Of a stretch of 64,000 nucleotides of DNA, positions 19,425-28,225 are shown piece after piece (the first letter of the stretch is position 1; every line of letters begins with the position of its first letter). The position numbers and the translations under genes were made by a program. The stretch covers positions 1-64,000 of the forward strand of contig NZ_SRSO01000022.1 in assembly GCF_004791695.1 (NCBI RefSeq), read 5' to 3'. The stretch is from Flavivirga rizhaonensis. Its GTDB lineage: Bacteria; Bacteroidota; Bacteroidia; Flavobacteriales; Flavobacteriaceae. Below the pieces are notes generated by a model. The model was given only the letters and a program-made list of their open reading frames with translations. It ran no database searches and was not told the origin of the DNA.

Positions 19425-19724
19425 ATAGGAGCTTTTATTCCCTGCCGTATTAGACTTCATTTATTATAAAAATAGATGGAGGTAGGCCTGAATTATGCCT
19501 CGGAGTAAACAAAACTTCTAAAATATTTTTATTATATTTAAACCATCGCTTAAACATTAAGTGATTAATCTCTCCCTATTAAATTATTAATACACTTTAC
19601 TATCTAACAGTTTACCTTTTTTGGTATTTGTTAAATTTATGTTTAATGAATTTGGTATTATCAAACATCATTCATTATAACTATTAATAATTATACATAC
19701 TTTGAATATTAAAATTATTTAAAA
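19425..19724. other. Spacer without recognisable genes
   Basis: Three hundred bases of AT-rich DNA lead up to the lipoprotein gene. There is a short hairpin-like block (aggcctgaattatgcct, near 19485) but no reading frame of note. Confidence 0.5.
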
Positions 19725-20072
19725 ATGAAGCCATTTAAATATTTATCAATAGCTATTTTCTGCTGTATTTTAACGTCTTGTTATTCTGTGAGATTTCGTA
19801 ATGTAAATGGTGCGCCACAACCTGACCCGTTTTCAGACAGAGATGATTATTACAGAGGTATGGCAGTTGTAGAGTTCGATACTGTTATAAGTATTAAAGT
19901 GAGTTCAGAAGATTTTACGTATTTAATCAAAGAAAAAGAAGCTTGCGAATCAGGAAAGCTAAACATTATTGAATATCGCAACACCTTTGGAGGTGTCTTA
20001 TTAAGTGCTATTACTTTTGGAAGAAAACGAAAAGTAAAAGTTAAGTATGTGTGTGAAAAACCAACAAATTAA
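19725..20072 (+). CDS. Small lipoprotein of unknown function
   Basis: The 115-residue product has a lipobox at LTSC (cysteine 19), so it is exported and lipidated. The rest contains a tyrosine-rich region and a basic C terminus (FGRKRKVKVKYVCEK). No known family is recognised. It ends five bases before the FAD-oxidase start, so they form an operon and it may be its membrane partner. Confidence 0.7.
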   Translation: MKPFKYLSIAIFCCILTSCYSVRFRNVNGAPQPDPFSDRDDYYRGMAVVEFDTVISIKVSSEDFTYLIKEKEACESGKLNIIEYRNTFGGVLLSAITFGRKRKVKVKYVCEKPTN

Positions 20073-20077
20073 GGATT

Positions 20078-21640
20078 ATGGCGACTACTAAAAGTAAATT
20101 TTTAAAAGAATGGAATACATTACATAAAAACGGCCCATTTCCATTAAAAATTCTTTATCAAACTAAATTGGAAGGAGAACGAGCCATGCCTAAAAAGTTA
20201 GATCGTTATAACGACGCGGCAAAAGAAATTCAACGTTTAATAAAGGAAACACATGTGGCTGGAGATGGATTTCGTGCCTATGGATCAGCATGGTCAATGA
20301 ATAATATTGCCAGTCATAAAGATAGAATGCATTATAATGGTTTTATGAATATTTCTTTGCCAATTAATGCTAGCGATTGTCACGCTAATTCCAATTACGA
20401 TTCGTCTAATCTATTTCTATTTGAATGTGGAACGACGATAAAAGAGGTTTCAGAGATTTTGGCAGAAAATGGAAAATCTCTCAAGACAAGCGGCGCAAGT
20501 AATGGTCAAACGTTAGCAGGTTGTATATCTACTGGAGTACATGGTTCTGCTTTAGATGTTGGATCTGTACAGGATTATGTCGTGGGATTAAATCTGATAA
20601 TTGGTTCAAATGATGATGATATTGTATATATAGAACGTGATTCTAAGCCAGTTTTAAGTAATGAATTTGTTAACAAGTTAAATGCAAGAATTATAAGAGA
20701 TGATGATTTATTTCATGCAGCAATGGTTGGGTTGGGTGGTTTTGGGTTCATACATGGAATCGTTATAGAGGCAGAGCCTATTTTTTTACTAAAACGTTAT
20801 GTGAAAAAGATTAGTAAAACAACTGCTTATGAATTGGCAGAAACCATGGATTTTGAGAATGCTTCATTCACTATTCCTGAAGAAACTAATTCAAATGGAA
20901 AGGGGAACAGACCTTACCATTATAAAATTTTTATCAATCAATATAGTAATGATCCAGATTGTGTTGTGGAATTAATGTATAAGAAACCATATGTAGAACC
21001 TTATCCAGATCCGTTTCCAGTAATAAAAGAATCTCTTTATAGAGATCTTATCTTTCTGTTTGTTAAGCTTGCAGAAAATTTACCTAAAAGTATTCCATGG
21101 TTAGTAAAGCGTTTACGTAATACCATTCTACCAAAGGTAGATGATCAAACAACGGGTATGTTAAAGGAAATATTCTGGGACGCACCTTATCAAGGACCGG
21201 CTTTTGCTTGTTCTTTCGGTATAGATCATAAAGATGGACCAAAAGCTATGGAACTTCTAGGGAAACTAACTAGAGATGAAGGCCCTATACCAGGAATCTT
21301 TGCAATGCGATTTGTTAAGCAATCTCAAGGCACTATAGCCTTTACTAAATTTCCTATTACTTGTATGTTAGAAATAGATGGAGTTCTTTGGAAAGAAACC
21401 AGAAAAATTATGAGTTTAAAGAAGTTTTCTAAGCGTATGATAGAAGTACTAAAAGAAAATAATATCCCATTTACCTTACATTGGGGGAAAAATAGTGATT
21501 GGGCATTTCCAGAATTAGTAGAACATATGTATGGCGATCATGCTAATAAATGGATTGCACAAAGAAAGTCATTATTATCGGAAGATATGTATGAGCTATT
21601 TTCAAACAAGTTTTTGAAGACTACTGGTTTAGCACCATAA
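20078..21640 (+). CDS. FAD-binding oxidoreductase, PCMH (D-arabinono/gulonolactone oxidase) type
   Basis: The 520-residue product has a PCMH-type FAD-binding domain at about 55-250: GSAWSMNNIA, then LKTSGASNGQTLAGCISTGVHGS, matching the FAD-contacting GxxxGQTLxGAxxTGxHGS block of aldonolactone and sterol oxidases. The C-terminal half is the substrate cap. It would oxidise a sugar lactone or alcohol and reduce oxygen or a quinone. No signal peptide is visible. It follows a small lipoprotein gene at five bases. Confidence 0.83.
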   Translation: MATTKSKFLKEWNTLHKNGPFPLKILYQTKLEGERAMPKKLDRYNDAAKEIQRLIKETHVAGDGFRAYGSAWSMNNIASHKDRMHYNGFMNISLPINASDCHANSNYDSSNLFLFECGTTIKEVSEILAENGKSLKTSGASNGQTLAGCISTGVHGSALDVGSVQDYVVGLNLIIGSNDDDIVYIERDSKPVLSNEFVNKLNARIIRDDDLFHAAMVGLGGFGFIHGIVIEAEPIFLLKRYVKKISKTTAYELAETMDFENASFTIPEETNSNGKGNRPYHYKIFINQYSNDPDCVVELMYKKPYVEPYPDPFPVIKESLYRDLIFLFVKLAENLPKSIPWLVKRLRNTILPKVDDQTTGMLKEIFWDAPYQGPAFACSFGIDHKDGPKAMELLGKLTRDEGPIPGIFAMRFVKQSQGTIAFTKFPITCMLEIDGVLWKETRKIMSLKKFSKRMIEVLKENNIPFTLHWGKNSDWAFPELVEHMYGDHANKWIAQRKSLLSEDMYELFSNKFLKTTGLAP

Positions 21641-21774
21641 GAACTAAGTTATAGTTCATGTTTGGGTGGGATTAGGGTATGTGTTTTTAGTCAATTGTGA
21701 ATTATCCGAATCTAGAGATCCTTATCAAGTTATTGTTAAATTTTTTAATAAATATTTGGATTGATGTATAGTTC

Positions 21775-22539
21775 TTATTTCTTTTTCTTCTTGCTTTTTG
21801 GTAATACTTTATTGTTTTTGTGTAATACTTCCTCAGGAAAAGGGAAAAGAATCGTTGAATTTTTCTCTGCAGCAATGTTAGACAACGTTTGATAAAGCCT
21901 CAGTTTTATTGCAGAAGGCGACTGATCTATTAATTTTCCTGCTTCAAGTAATTTTCCTGCAGCCTGTTCTTCTGCCTGAGCTAATATAATACGTGCTCGC
22001 CTAGAACGTTCAGCTTCAGCTTGATTAGCCATCATACGTCGCATGTTTTCAGGCAATTGGATGTCTTTAATTTTGACATCGTTAATATGAATTCCCCATT
22101 CTTTGGTTTCAATTTCAACAATACTTTTTATATTTTTTCCTATCTCTTCACGTTTTGATAAAATAGTATCCAACTCTACTTTACCACAAACATCCCTCAA
22201 AGCTGCTTGTGCCAGTTGAGTAATAGCGAATTTGTATTCTTCAACTTCTAGTACAGCCCGTTCTGGGTCATCAATCTTAAAGAATAATACGCCATCGATA
22301 CTACAAGGAACATTATCTTCAGTCATCACTTCTTGCGATATAATATTAATAGTAATGACGCGAATATCTACTATTTGAATCGTTTCTACGATAGGAATAA
22401 TCCACCTAAAACCTGGCTTTAAGGTCTTAACATATTTACCAAATCTAAATTTAGGAGCTCTTTTATATTCATATATAATACGTATTCCTGCTAATAAGAA
22501 TATAAGAATAACAAAGCCTAATATTTGTATTGCATTCAT
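21775..22539 (-). CDS. Slipin (SPFH/band 7, stomatin-like) membrane protein
   Basis: The 254-residue product starts with a membrane segment (IQILGFVILIFLLAGIRIIYEY) followed by the SPFH domain: LKPGFRWIIPIVETIQIVDIRV, then the stomatin signature around NVPCSIDGVLFFKIDDP and LRDVCGKVELDTILSKRE. A helical coiled coil rich in Ala/Glu (MANQAEAERSRRARIILAQAEEQA) precedes a basic tail. It forms oligomeric membrane microdomains; the usual NfeD partner is not adjacent. Confidence 0.88.
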   Translation of the reverse strand: MNAIQILGFVILIFLLAGIRIIYEYKRAPKFRFGKYVKTLKPGFRWIIPIVETIQIVDIRVITINIISQEVMTEDNVPCSIDGVLFFKIDDPERAVLEVEEYKFAITQLAQAALRDVCGKVELDTILSKREEIGKNIKSIVEIETKEWGIHINDVKIKDIQLPENMRRMMANQAEAERSRRARIILAQAEEQAAGKLLEAGKLIDQSPSAIKLRLYQTLSNIAAEKNSTILFPFPEEVLHKNNKVLPKSKKKKK

Positions 22540-22897
22540 GATTATAAGGTTTTTGAGATAAAGTCTAATCTACAATTTGAGTCTCAATAACAGACAAGAT
22601 TCATTAAGCGTTACTATATAAATAAACACTTTAAGATACGAAAAATATAAGATATTTAAAAATAATTATACTATTAGTATCTGAATAACTCATTTCTTTC
22701 TCCTAGGAAGCCACGAATCATTCAGATTAAAATTTTTGGTTATATCTATAAATAGGAGATTTATTAAAAACAGGAAAAACACCCTTTTGAAAGGGTTATA
22801 AAACTTATAATTTGTACTTGTTATAGTTTAATTTTACGACATGATAACAGTTTGATTTTTAGTATTTAATAACTTTAAAAACAACTAAAGTATAATT
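22540..22897. other. Spacer without recognisable genes
   Basis: This 358-base AT-rich stretch lies between divergent genes. A small hairpin (acccttttgaaagggt, near 22781-22796) is the only structure seen. Confidence 0.5.
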
Positions 22898-23968
22898 ATG
22901 AAAAGTAAAAAAAACTTACAATCGTTTTCGATTCTGGCAGGTATTATTATGACAGTATTCCTGTCATCCTGTGAAAAAGACCCCGTTACGTTAGCTTTGC
23001 ATGAGCCCATTCACCCCACGAGTAGTCAACAAGTAACATACAATCTTACAAAAGTGACATCTGGTAGTATTGACTCAGCAAAATTGTATGAACAAGTAAA
23101 CACAATTAATAGTAGTGGCATCATAACTTCAACAGGTTCAGACGTATTATTGCAAACCTGGACAAGCCCTTCTGGTGATTTATCTCATACAAAAAGTAGT
23201 GGTCATGGATCTAACAAACTCGTAACGTATCGTTGGGAAATAACGACTCCCGATCAAAGTAAAACATTTGAAGTAACCTATGCAACACGACCATATCCTG
23301 TTACTAATATGCCAGCACCGGTATACTGTCAAGGTGATCCTGATGATGTTTTTGATGTTGTATTTATTCCAGATACAGATATTACGACCATGTCTAATTT
23401 TTATGATAACTGTCATGGTGCTATAGAAGAAGCTTTTTTTGATGAGCCTCATACCAGGTTTTGGAGACGTCAATATAATTTTTACATTAATAAGCAGAAA
23501 GGAACTGCTACTGATTATGATGATATTGCTACAGATGGTACACATCAGGTACCTTCAAACAATGCTAACTTAGCTTTTGCAGAAGGCAGGGTTTTAATGC
23601 ATGAAAATAATTTGAGAGACTATGCTTCTGGAGGATTGTTCTCTACCGAAATGCAAAATAGAGGAACGATCATGCATGAATCTGGACATGCGTTATATGA
23701 TCTTGCAGATGAATATGGTAGTGGGGTACATTGGGAAGAAACAAATTATCCTAATAATTGGCCAACATTAGCCAATGCTCAAGCAGCTGGTAATAATTAT
23801 GGAAGTTGTAAATCACCATCAGATGCTACAGAAATGGGGACTAGTGGATGGTATCATTTGTGTGTATCAAATTGCCAGATGGTAACTTCCGGGCTCACAC
23901 ATACAGAGTATGACTGTCCTTGTAAATCGAGAATTACATACACAGTACTTGATAACGCTATAAATTAA
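22898..23968 (+). CDS. M64-like zinc metallopeptidase, lipoprotein
   Basis: The 356-residue product has a lipobox (FLSSC, cysteine 25). Around residue 260 is HESGHALYDLADEYG: the HExxH zinc motif plus the downstream Asp-Glu-Tyr, the pattern of IgA-peptidase M64. The preceding DVVFIPDTDITTM and FFDEPHTRFWRRQYNFYINK segments also fit that family. It would be a surface-exposed or periplasmic protease. The C-terminal CPCKSRITYTVLD block is cysteine-rich and may be disulfide stabilised. A secreted partner gene follows 6 bases later. Confidence 0.83.
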   Translation: MKSKKNLQSFSILAGIIMTVFLSSCEKDPVTLALHEPIHPTSSQQVTYNLTKVTSGSIDSAKLYEQVNTINSSGIITSTGSDVLLQTWTSPSGDLSHTKSSGHGSNKLVTYRWEITTPDQSKTFEVTYATRPYPVTNMPAPVYCQGDPDDVFDVVFIPDTDITTMSNFYDNCHGAIEEAFFDEPHTRFWRRQYNFYINKQKGTATDYDDIATDGTHQVPSNNANLAFAEGRVLMHENNLRDYASGGLFSTEMQNRGTIMHESGHALYDLADEYGSGVHWEETNYPNNWPTLANAQAAGNNYGSCKSPSDATEMGTSGWYHLCVSNCQMVTSGLTHTEYDCPCKSRITYTVLDNAIN

Positions 23969-23974
23969 AATACA

Positions 23975-24496
23975 ATGAAAACCATATATAAAATAGTAGT
24001 AGTCCTAATATGTATCACTAATGTTTTAGCTACACAGGCTCAGGAAACCAATGAGGAAAAAAGAAAACAGGCCGAAAAAAACACATCACCATTTACATTA
24101 GGCCATTTTTCAATAAATGAACACTCATTTTATGTTTTAACAGTGCATGTAACAGACGGAACTATTAAATTGGATGAACGTGCCGTTTTAAAAGAAGTGG
24201 GCGGGAAGCTTCCACATCAAAGAGGTAACTTTAATATTGAAGTTTTAAACACGGAGGGGAGAGTCATTAGTAATTATATAATACCAGACCCGTTCCTAGT
24301 CAGATCTTGTGAAGAAGGAAAAGAAGACAATACATTTTTAAAATCTGGAATGATTCAAATTCCGTTTCAAAAATCTCCAGATATTTCGCGATTAGTTTTA
24401 ACCAAAGACAAACAAACAGTTGGAAATTTAGACCTTACAGCTTTAATAAAGGGAAAAGCTAATGAAGATAAAGAAAAGCAAGATGATGATGATTAA
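23975..24496 (+). CDS. Secreted protein, operon partner of the M64-like peptidase
   Basis: The 173-residue product starts with a signal peptide (MKTIYKIVVVLICITNVLATQA). The mature part has a beta-rich middle (HSFYVLTVHVTDGTIKL, FNIEVLNTEGRVISNYIIPDP) and an acidic tail ending in four aspartates. It lies six bases after the peptidase stop, so the two are surely co-transcribed. It could be a chaperone, inhibitor or activity partner of the protease. No family is recognised. Confidence 0.68.
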   Translation: MKTIYKIVVVLICITNVLATQAQETNEEKRKQAEKNTSPFTLGHFSINEHSFYVLTVHVTDGTIKLDERAVLKEVGGKLPHQRGNFNIEVLNTEGRVISNYIIPDPFLVRSCEEGKEDNTFLKSGMIQIPFQKSPDISRLVLTKDKQTVGNLDLTALIKGKANEDKEKQDDDD

Positions 24497-24816
24497 TTAA
24501 TGTTTTAATTATTTGTTCTTTGTAATGTTCAGTGTACGTAACATCCTAATACTTAATATGGCTATAAGCATTTTTAACAAAGGGGTTAGTCGAGGATGTA
24601 TTGTATGCTGAACATGTTTTTAGGAACCTTATATAATTATCTTAAATTCAGATGACCAATAATTTACTGTATTAATATGAATGAAATGCTTATGAAACAT
24701 ATATTTTAAATAATTTTTATATATTTACAGTAATTACTTACTTTTTAAGTAGTTTTATTCTCCTTCTCAAGAGTTATAAATAGCAAATTTAATCATTAAC
24801 TCTAAAATCATTTATT
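24497..24816. other. Spacer with long imperfect inverted repeat
   Basis: The block 24524-24547 (containing atgttcagtgtac) pairs imperfectly with 24593-24616 (containing gtatgctgaacat), with arms of 24 bases. It may terminate the upstream peptidase operon and insulate the repeat-peptide gene. No reading frame is present. Confidence 0.5.
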
Positions 24817-25224
24817 TTGGGAAAACCTAAACAAACACCTCATTTTGATTCTTTTATACAGGAAGCAGGAGAAGTTAACAGATCCCTTGCTAACGAAAGT
24901 TCTATTTTATCAGAAATAGCATCAGCAGAACCTGTTGTAATAAGCGAACTACTATCTGGAGAACCAGCAATGATGGAAAAAATACTATCTGCTGAGCCTA
25001 CTATGCTATCTGAAATTGCATCAGCAGAACCAACCATACTTGGAGAATTAATAGCCGCAGAGCCATCATTATTTGCCGAAATAGCAACTGCTGAACCAGC
25101 AATGTTATCAGAAATAGCCGCCGCAGAACCTGTTGTTTTTTCTAAAATAGCGGCAGCAGAGCCGGTAATTTTTGGAAAAGCAATGGCCAGTGTGATTTCT
25201 GAAATTGCAAGTTCGAAAAAATAA
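24817..25224 (+). CDS. 11-residue-repeat peptide (AEPxxLxEIxx), candidate modification substrate
   Basis: From a TTG start the 135-residue product has a short leader (1-25) and then ten consecutive 11-residue units spanning 26-135: eight full units at 37-124 such as AEPTMLSEIAS and AEPVVFSKIAA, with degenerate units at both ends. The consensus is (A/G)EP, two variable residues, a hydrophobic residue, one residue, E or K, then I/L, two residues. There is no signal peptide or TM segment. Each unit contains up to two Glu and a Pro at the likely helix start. It precedes a ligase-rich operon after a hairpin. A structural helical-repeat protein is the main alternative. Confidence 0.7.
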   Translation: MGKPKQTPHFDSFIQEAGEVNRSLANESSILSEIASAEPVVISELLSGEPAMMEKILSAEPTMLSEIASAEPTILGELIAAEPSLFAEIATAEPAMLSEIAAAEPVVFSKIAAAEPVIFGKAMASVISEIASSKK

Positions 25225-25244
25225 ATCATCATACATTTTAAAAC

Positions 25245-25308
25245 CAGATTCTCCAAGTATTTTATTTCCTGAGATTACTCTTATGGGAATAATAGCTTAG
25301 AGAATCTG
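25245..25308 (+). promoter_or_regulatory. Hairpin between repeat peptide and enzyme operon
   Basis: The arms cagattctccaag (25245-25257) and cttagagaatctg (25296-25308) match at 12 of 13 positions, with a 38-base loop, and are followed by an A-run. The hairpin could attenuate read-through or set the stoichiometry of peptide and enzymes. Confidence 0.45.
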
Positions 25309-25332
25309 ATTATTAAAAAATTCAGTTATCAG

Positions 25333-26799
25333 ATGGATGACCAAACATTGCTTACCGAAAAGCGCCATGTCATTATGACTCCAGATAGATTTCTATCAAA
25401 AGTTAAAGAATTACCAGAAAAATTAGAGTCAAATCATGTAGGATCTGGGATTCTGGCTCCGTTATTTTCTTATATAATCACAGAACCTGTTAAGTATCAC
25501 GAAGGCTATAAATTATTACAAAACAAGTTATTAGATCTTACTTTAAGGACGGCTAAAGAAAATACGCCTTACTATAAAGAAACAATACCTAATGATACTA
25601 ATTGGACTATATCTAAATTAGATCAATTACCTACGCTAAGTAAAGAAGAACTCTATCAAAATCGTGCAGAGATTTTATCTAAAATCACAACCTTTGGTTT
25701 TGTGACTTTTACAACAGGAACCACAAATCAGCCTCCGTTACTTATTGAAAGGTCTCAAGAAGAGCAGTTATATCTTCAAAACTTTTTTTCGATTTTACAA
25801 TCAGGTATGCTGCATTCAGAAAAATTAAAACCTCTTGGTATTGTTGAAGGCTCTATGAACCATGGTTCTGTTTTAAGGCTACCAGGTATAGGATATAATT
25901 TTATGATTGAACTAACTAAGGATTATGGAGTTGTCCGTACAGCCTGGTTGTTACAAAATGAATTTAACTTTAATGGTATTGAAAATAAAGTAAGTCAATT
26001 GAATACAACAGTAATGGGATTAAGTTATTTATACCAGTATTTAACTGAGAATAATATTGAAATTCCAAAAGATCAGCTAAATTCAATAACAATCTTTGGT
26101 TGGCCAGTTCCCAAAAGCAGACGCAAAAAATTTGAAGATTATTTTAATGTGAAAATTAGTGATAATTATTCCATGTCTGAAATGTTTGGAGGCGCAAAAT
26201 ATTGTCAGCAGTGCGATGGGTATCATTTTGACCCGTTTGTTGTCCCTGAAATAGTAGATTTAGAAACAGGTAAACAATTAGAAACGGGTACAGGAGAACT
26301 TATATTAACCCCTCTTTTTCCTTTTACGCAGCGTTTTGTTTTGATACGCTATCGCTCTGGTGACTTAGTCGATGTAACTAAAGTAAACTGTGATAAAGGA
26401 ACACTGGCTTATAAATTTAGAGGGCGATTAAAACGTTGCGTTAAAATGACCTCAGATTTATATTTTGGGGAGGCTGAAATCGCAAAGGCGATTGATGAAA
26501 TTGAAGAACTTAACAGAGCCTCAACAGGATTTAACATTTTTAAAGATAATAACAAGAACAATTGGCCATTATTTAAAATGGTTAAAAAAGAGGGGTGTTT
26601 CGAAATTTTGATTGCGCTTAAATTTGATCCTCAAAAGGATTCAAACACCTCCAATAAAGTACTAAAAAAAATATATGATAAAATACTTTTAGAACTACCA
26701 GATTCAGTAACCAACTGGATACAACAAAACCCAGATAATTTTAAAATAACCTTAAAATCGCCATGTAGTTTTGAAAAAAGAGACTATTGGAATTTATAA
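25333..26799 (+). CDS. PaaK-like adenylate-forming enzyme
   Basis: The 488-residue product resembles phenylacetate-CoA ligase/CapK-type enzymes: P-loop-like TTGTTNQP at 127-134, the YSMSEMFGG core motif followed by a CxxC, GTGELILTPL, and RYRSGDL followed by KFRGRLKR. These enzymes activate a carboxylic acid with ATP to an acyl-adenylate, with or without CoA. It is the first of five co-directional genes with 4-, 8- and 11-base overlaps among the last four. The substrate is unknown, and it lacks a carrier protein nearby. Confidence 0.82.
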   Translation: MDDQTLLTEKRHVIMTPDRFLSKVKELPEKLESNHVGSGILAPLFSYIITEPVKYHEGYKLLQNKLLDLTLRTAKENTPYYKETIPNDTNWTISKLDQLPTLSKEELYQNRAEILSKITTFGFVTFTTGTTNQPPLLIERSQEEQLYLQNFFSILQSGMLHSEKLKPLGIVEGSMNHGSVLRLPGIGYNFMIELTKDYGVVRTAWLLQNEFNFNGIENKVSQLNTTVMGLSYLYQYLTENNIEIPKDQLNSITIFGWPVPKSRRKKFEDYFNVKISDNYSMSEMFGGAKYCQQCDGYHFDPFVVPEIVDLETGKQLETGTGELILTPLFPFTQRFVLIRYRSGDLVDVTKVNCDKGTLAYKFRGRLKRCVKMTSDLYFGEAEIAKAIDEIEELNRASTGFNIFKDNNKNNWPLFKMVKKEGCFEILIALKFDPQKDSNTSNKVLKKIYDKILLELPDSVTNWIQQNPDNFKITLKSPCSFEKRDYWNL

Positions 26800-26813
26800 T
26801 TAAACTAAATATT

Positions 26814-27536
26814 ATGACGACACAAACTGTTAATAACACTTTAAAAGAAGAGCCTATTGTAAAGGGAAAAAGTAAGTACCTATATAATTATGACAATGAT
26901 CATTACATCGCACAATTAATTCCTTCATTATCAAGTTTTACTTATGACAGGTATGAAATGGTGGAAAAAACTCAAGATTTACGATTGGATTTTTATGAAA
27001 TGGCTGTAGCATTGTTAAATAAACATGATGTCCCTACAGCATTTGTTAAACGATTGGATACAGATAAATATTTGACACGAAAATGTACAAGCCCTCCTTT
27101 TGAGGTGATCGTTAAAAATTATGCAGTGGGTTCGACACAAAGAAAATATCCAGGGCTTTTCCCAGATAATCATAAATTTTCAACGCCTATTGTAAAATTT
27201 GATTATAGAATTGATCCTGAAGATATTCCTATTTCTGCGGATTATTTAAAAGTTTATGGAGAAGATCCAGATTTACTGAAAAAATTAGCGTTAAAAACAA
27301 ATGACATCTTATGTGAGTGGTTATCTCCAAATGTCTTAGTAGATTTTTGTTTAATTTTTGGTACTAACAATGATGGAGAAGTTTGTATTACTTCAGAAAT
27401 ATCGCCTGACTGTATGCGATTAAAATCTGAAGACGGTTCATCCCTTGATAAAGATTTATTTAGACAGGGTAAAAGCCATGAAGAAATTATTGATACCTGG
27501 ACGCAGCTTATCGTAGACATAAAATCAAAAAAATGA
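26814..27536 (+). CDS. SAICAR-synthetase-like (PurC fold) amide ligase
   Basis: I start at ATG 26814, 14 bases after the upstream stop; the frame is open back to TTG 26787. The 240-residue product keeps PurC hallmarks: GKSKYLYN (for GKxxxxY), FEVIVKNYAVGSTQRKY, PIVKFDYRID, and GEVCITSEISPDCMRL, where classical enzymes have DEISPDTCR. PurC uses ATP to join a carboxylate to the amine of aspartate. The altered motif and the non-purine context suggest a different substrate. It overlaps the SDR gene by 4 bases (ATGA). Confidence 0.83.
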   Translation: MTTQTVNNTLKEEPIVKGKSKYLYNYDNDHYIAQLIPSLSSFTYDRYEMVEKTQDLRLDFYEMAVALLNKHDVPTAFVKRLDTDKYLTRKCTSPPFEVIVKNYAVGSTQRKYPGLFPDNHKFSTPIVKFDYRIDPEDIPISADYLKVYGEDPDLLKKLALKTNDILCEWLSPNVLVDFCLIFGTNNDGEVCITSEISPDCMRLKSEDGSSLDKDLFRQGKSHEEIIDTWTQLIVDIKSKK

Positions 27537-28225
27537 GTAAAAAAGTATTATTAATAACAGGTTCAAACCGTGGTGCAGGTTATGGGATTGCTAAATACTT
27601 TTATGATCAGGGCTATGAAATAATATCCTTAAACAGAACATTAAAAAATGAAGTATGGCTTGGTGAGTTAAAGTGCGACCTTAGCCAGCCAGGTCAGATA
27701 ATAGCCAGATGTCAGGATCTGGTTAAGGAATCTGTAAATATAGATGTATGTATATTAAATGCTGCAGTTAGAAAATTATCATTTATAGAGGATATGCCTT
27801 ATAAAGATTGGGAAGATTCAGTAGCAACGAATTATTCTGCAGTTTTTTACTTGCTAAAATCACTTTTACCTATCTTTAAGTCATCAAAAACTTATATAAC
27901 TGTTATTGGAAGTCATGCTGCCACACATTATTTTGATGGAGGTGTAGCATATTGCAGTACTAAAGCGGCATTAAAGGCCATGGTTGAAGTGTTTATTCAA
28001 GAAACCAGAGATTATGGAATTAGAACAACCCTAATTAATGCAGGAGCAATAAATAATAGACCTAAAGGGAATGATGATAAAAAGTTGCAACCAGAGAGCA
28101 TAGGTAAATGTATTTTCTCTGTAGTAAATTCTAATTCTGATGTTCTTTTAGGAGAGTTGGAAATTCGTCCATCAATACCTTTAAAACCAAATGAATCGGG
28201 CATAAGTAAATTACAATATGTATAA
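27533..28225 (+). CDS. SDR-family oxidoreductase
   Basis: The 230-residue product has the nucleotide-binding motif TGSNRGAG at 9-16, the NAA motif near 76-78, and the catalytic S127, Y140 and K144 (YCSTK). These are NAD(P)-dependent short-chain dehydrogenases that reduce ketones or oxidise alcohols. The start overlaps the ligase stop in an ATGA pair, and its end overlaps the HAD gene by 8 bases, so it is an integral operon member. The substrate is not readable. Confidence 0.85.
   Translation: MSKKVLLITGSNRGAGYGIAKYFYDQGYEIISLNRTLKNEVWLGELKCDLSQPGQIIARCQDLVKESVNIDVCILNAAVRKLSFIEDMPYKDWEDSVATNYSAVFYLLKSLLPIFKSSKTYITVIGSHAATHYFDGGVAYCSTKAALKAMVEVFIQETRDYGIRTTLINAGAINNRPKGNDDKKLQPESIGKCIFSVVNSNSDVLLGELEIRPSIPLKPNESGISKLQYV

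Noticed and set aside
19470..19515. tRNA-like hairpin near the spacer at 19.5 kb
   Set aside because: No acceptor stem, T-loop or anticodon arrangement; only a short inverted block is present. No tRNA was found in the window.
24925..25190. CRISPR-like regular spacing of about 33 bases
   Set aside because: The period equals 11 codons of an open frame and the units diverge throughout, with no constant repeat and variable spacer.
24840..25256. 138-codon frame on the minus strand opposite the 11-residue-repeat gene
   Set aside because: It is the mirror of the repeat gene; its regular composition follows from the repeat, and the plus-strand frame alone has a leader plus a downstream operon.
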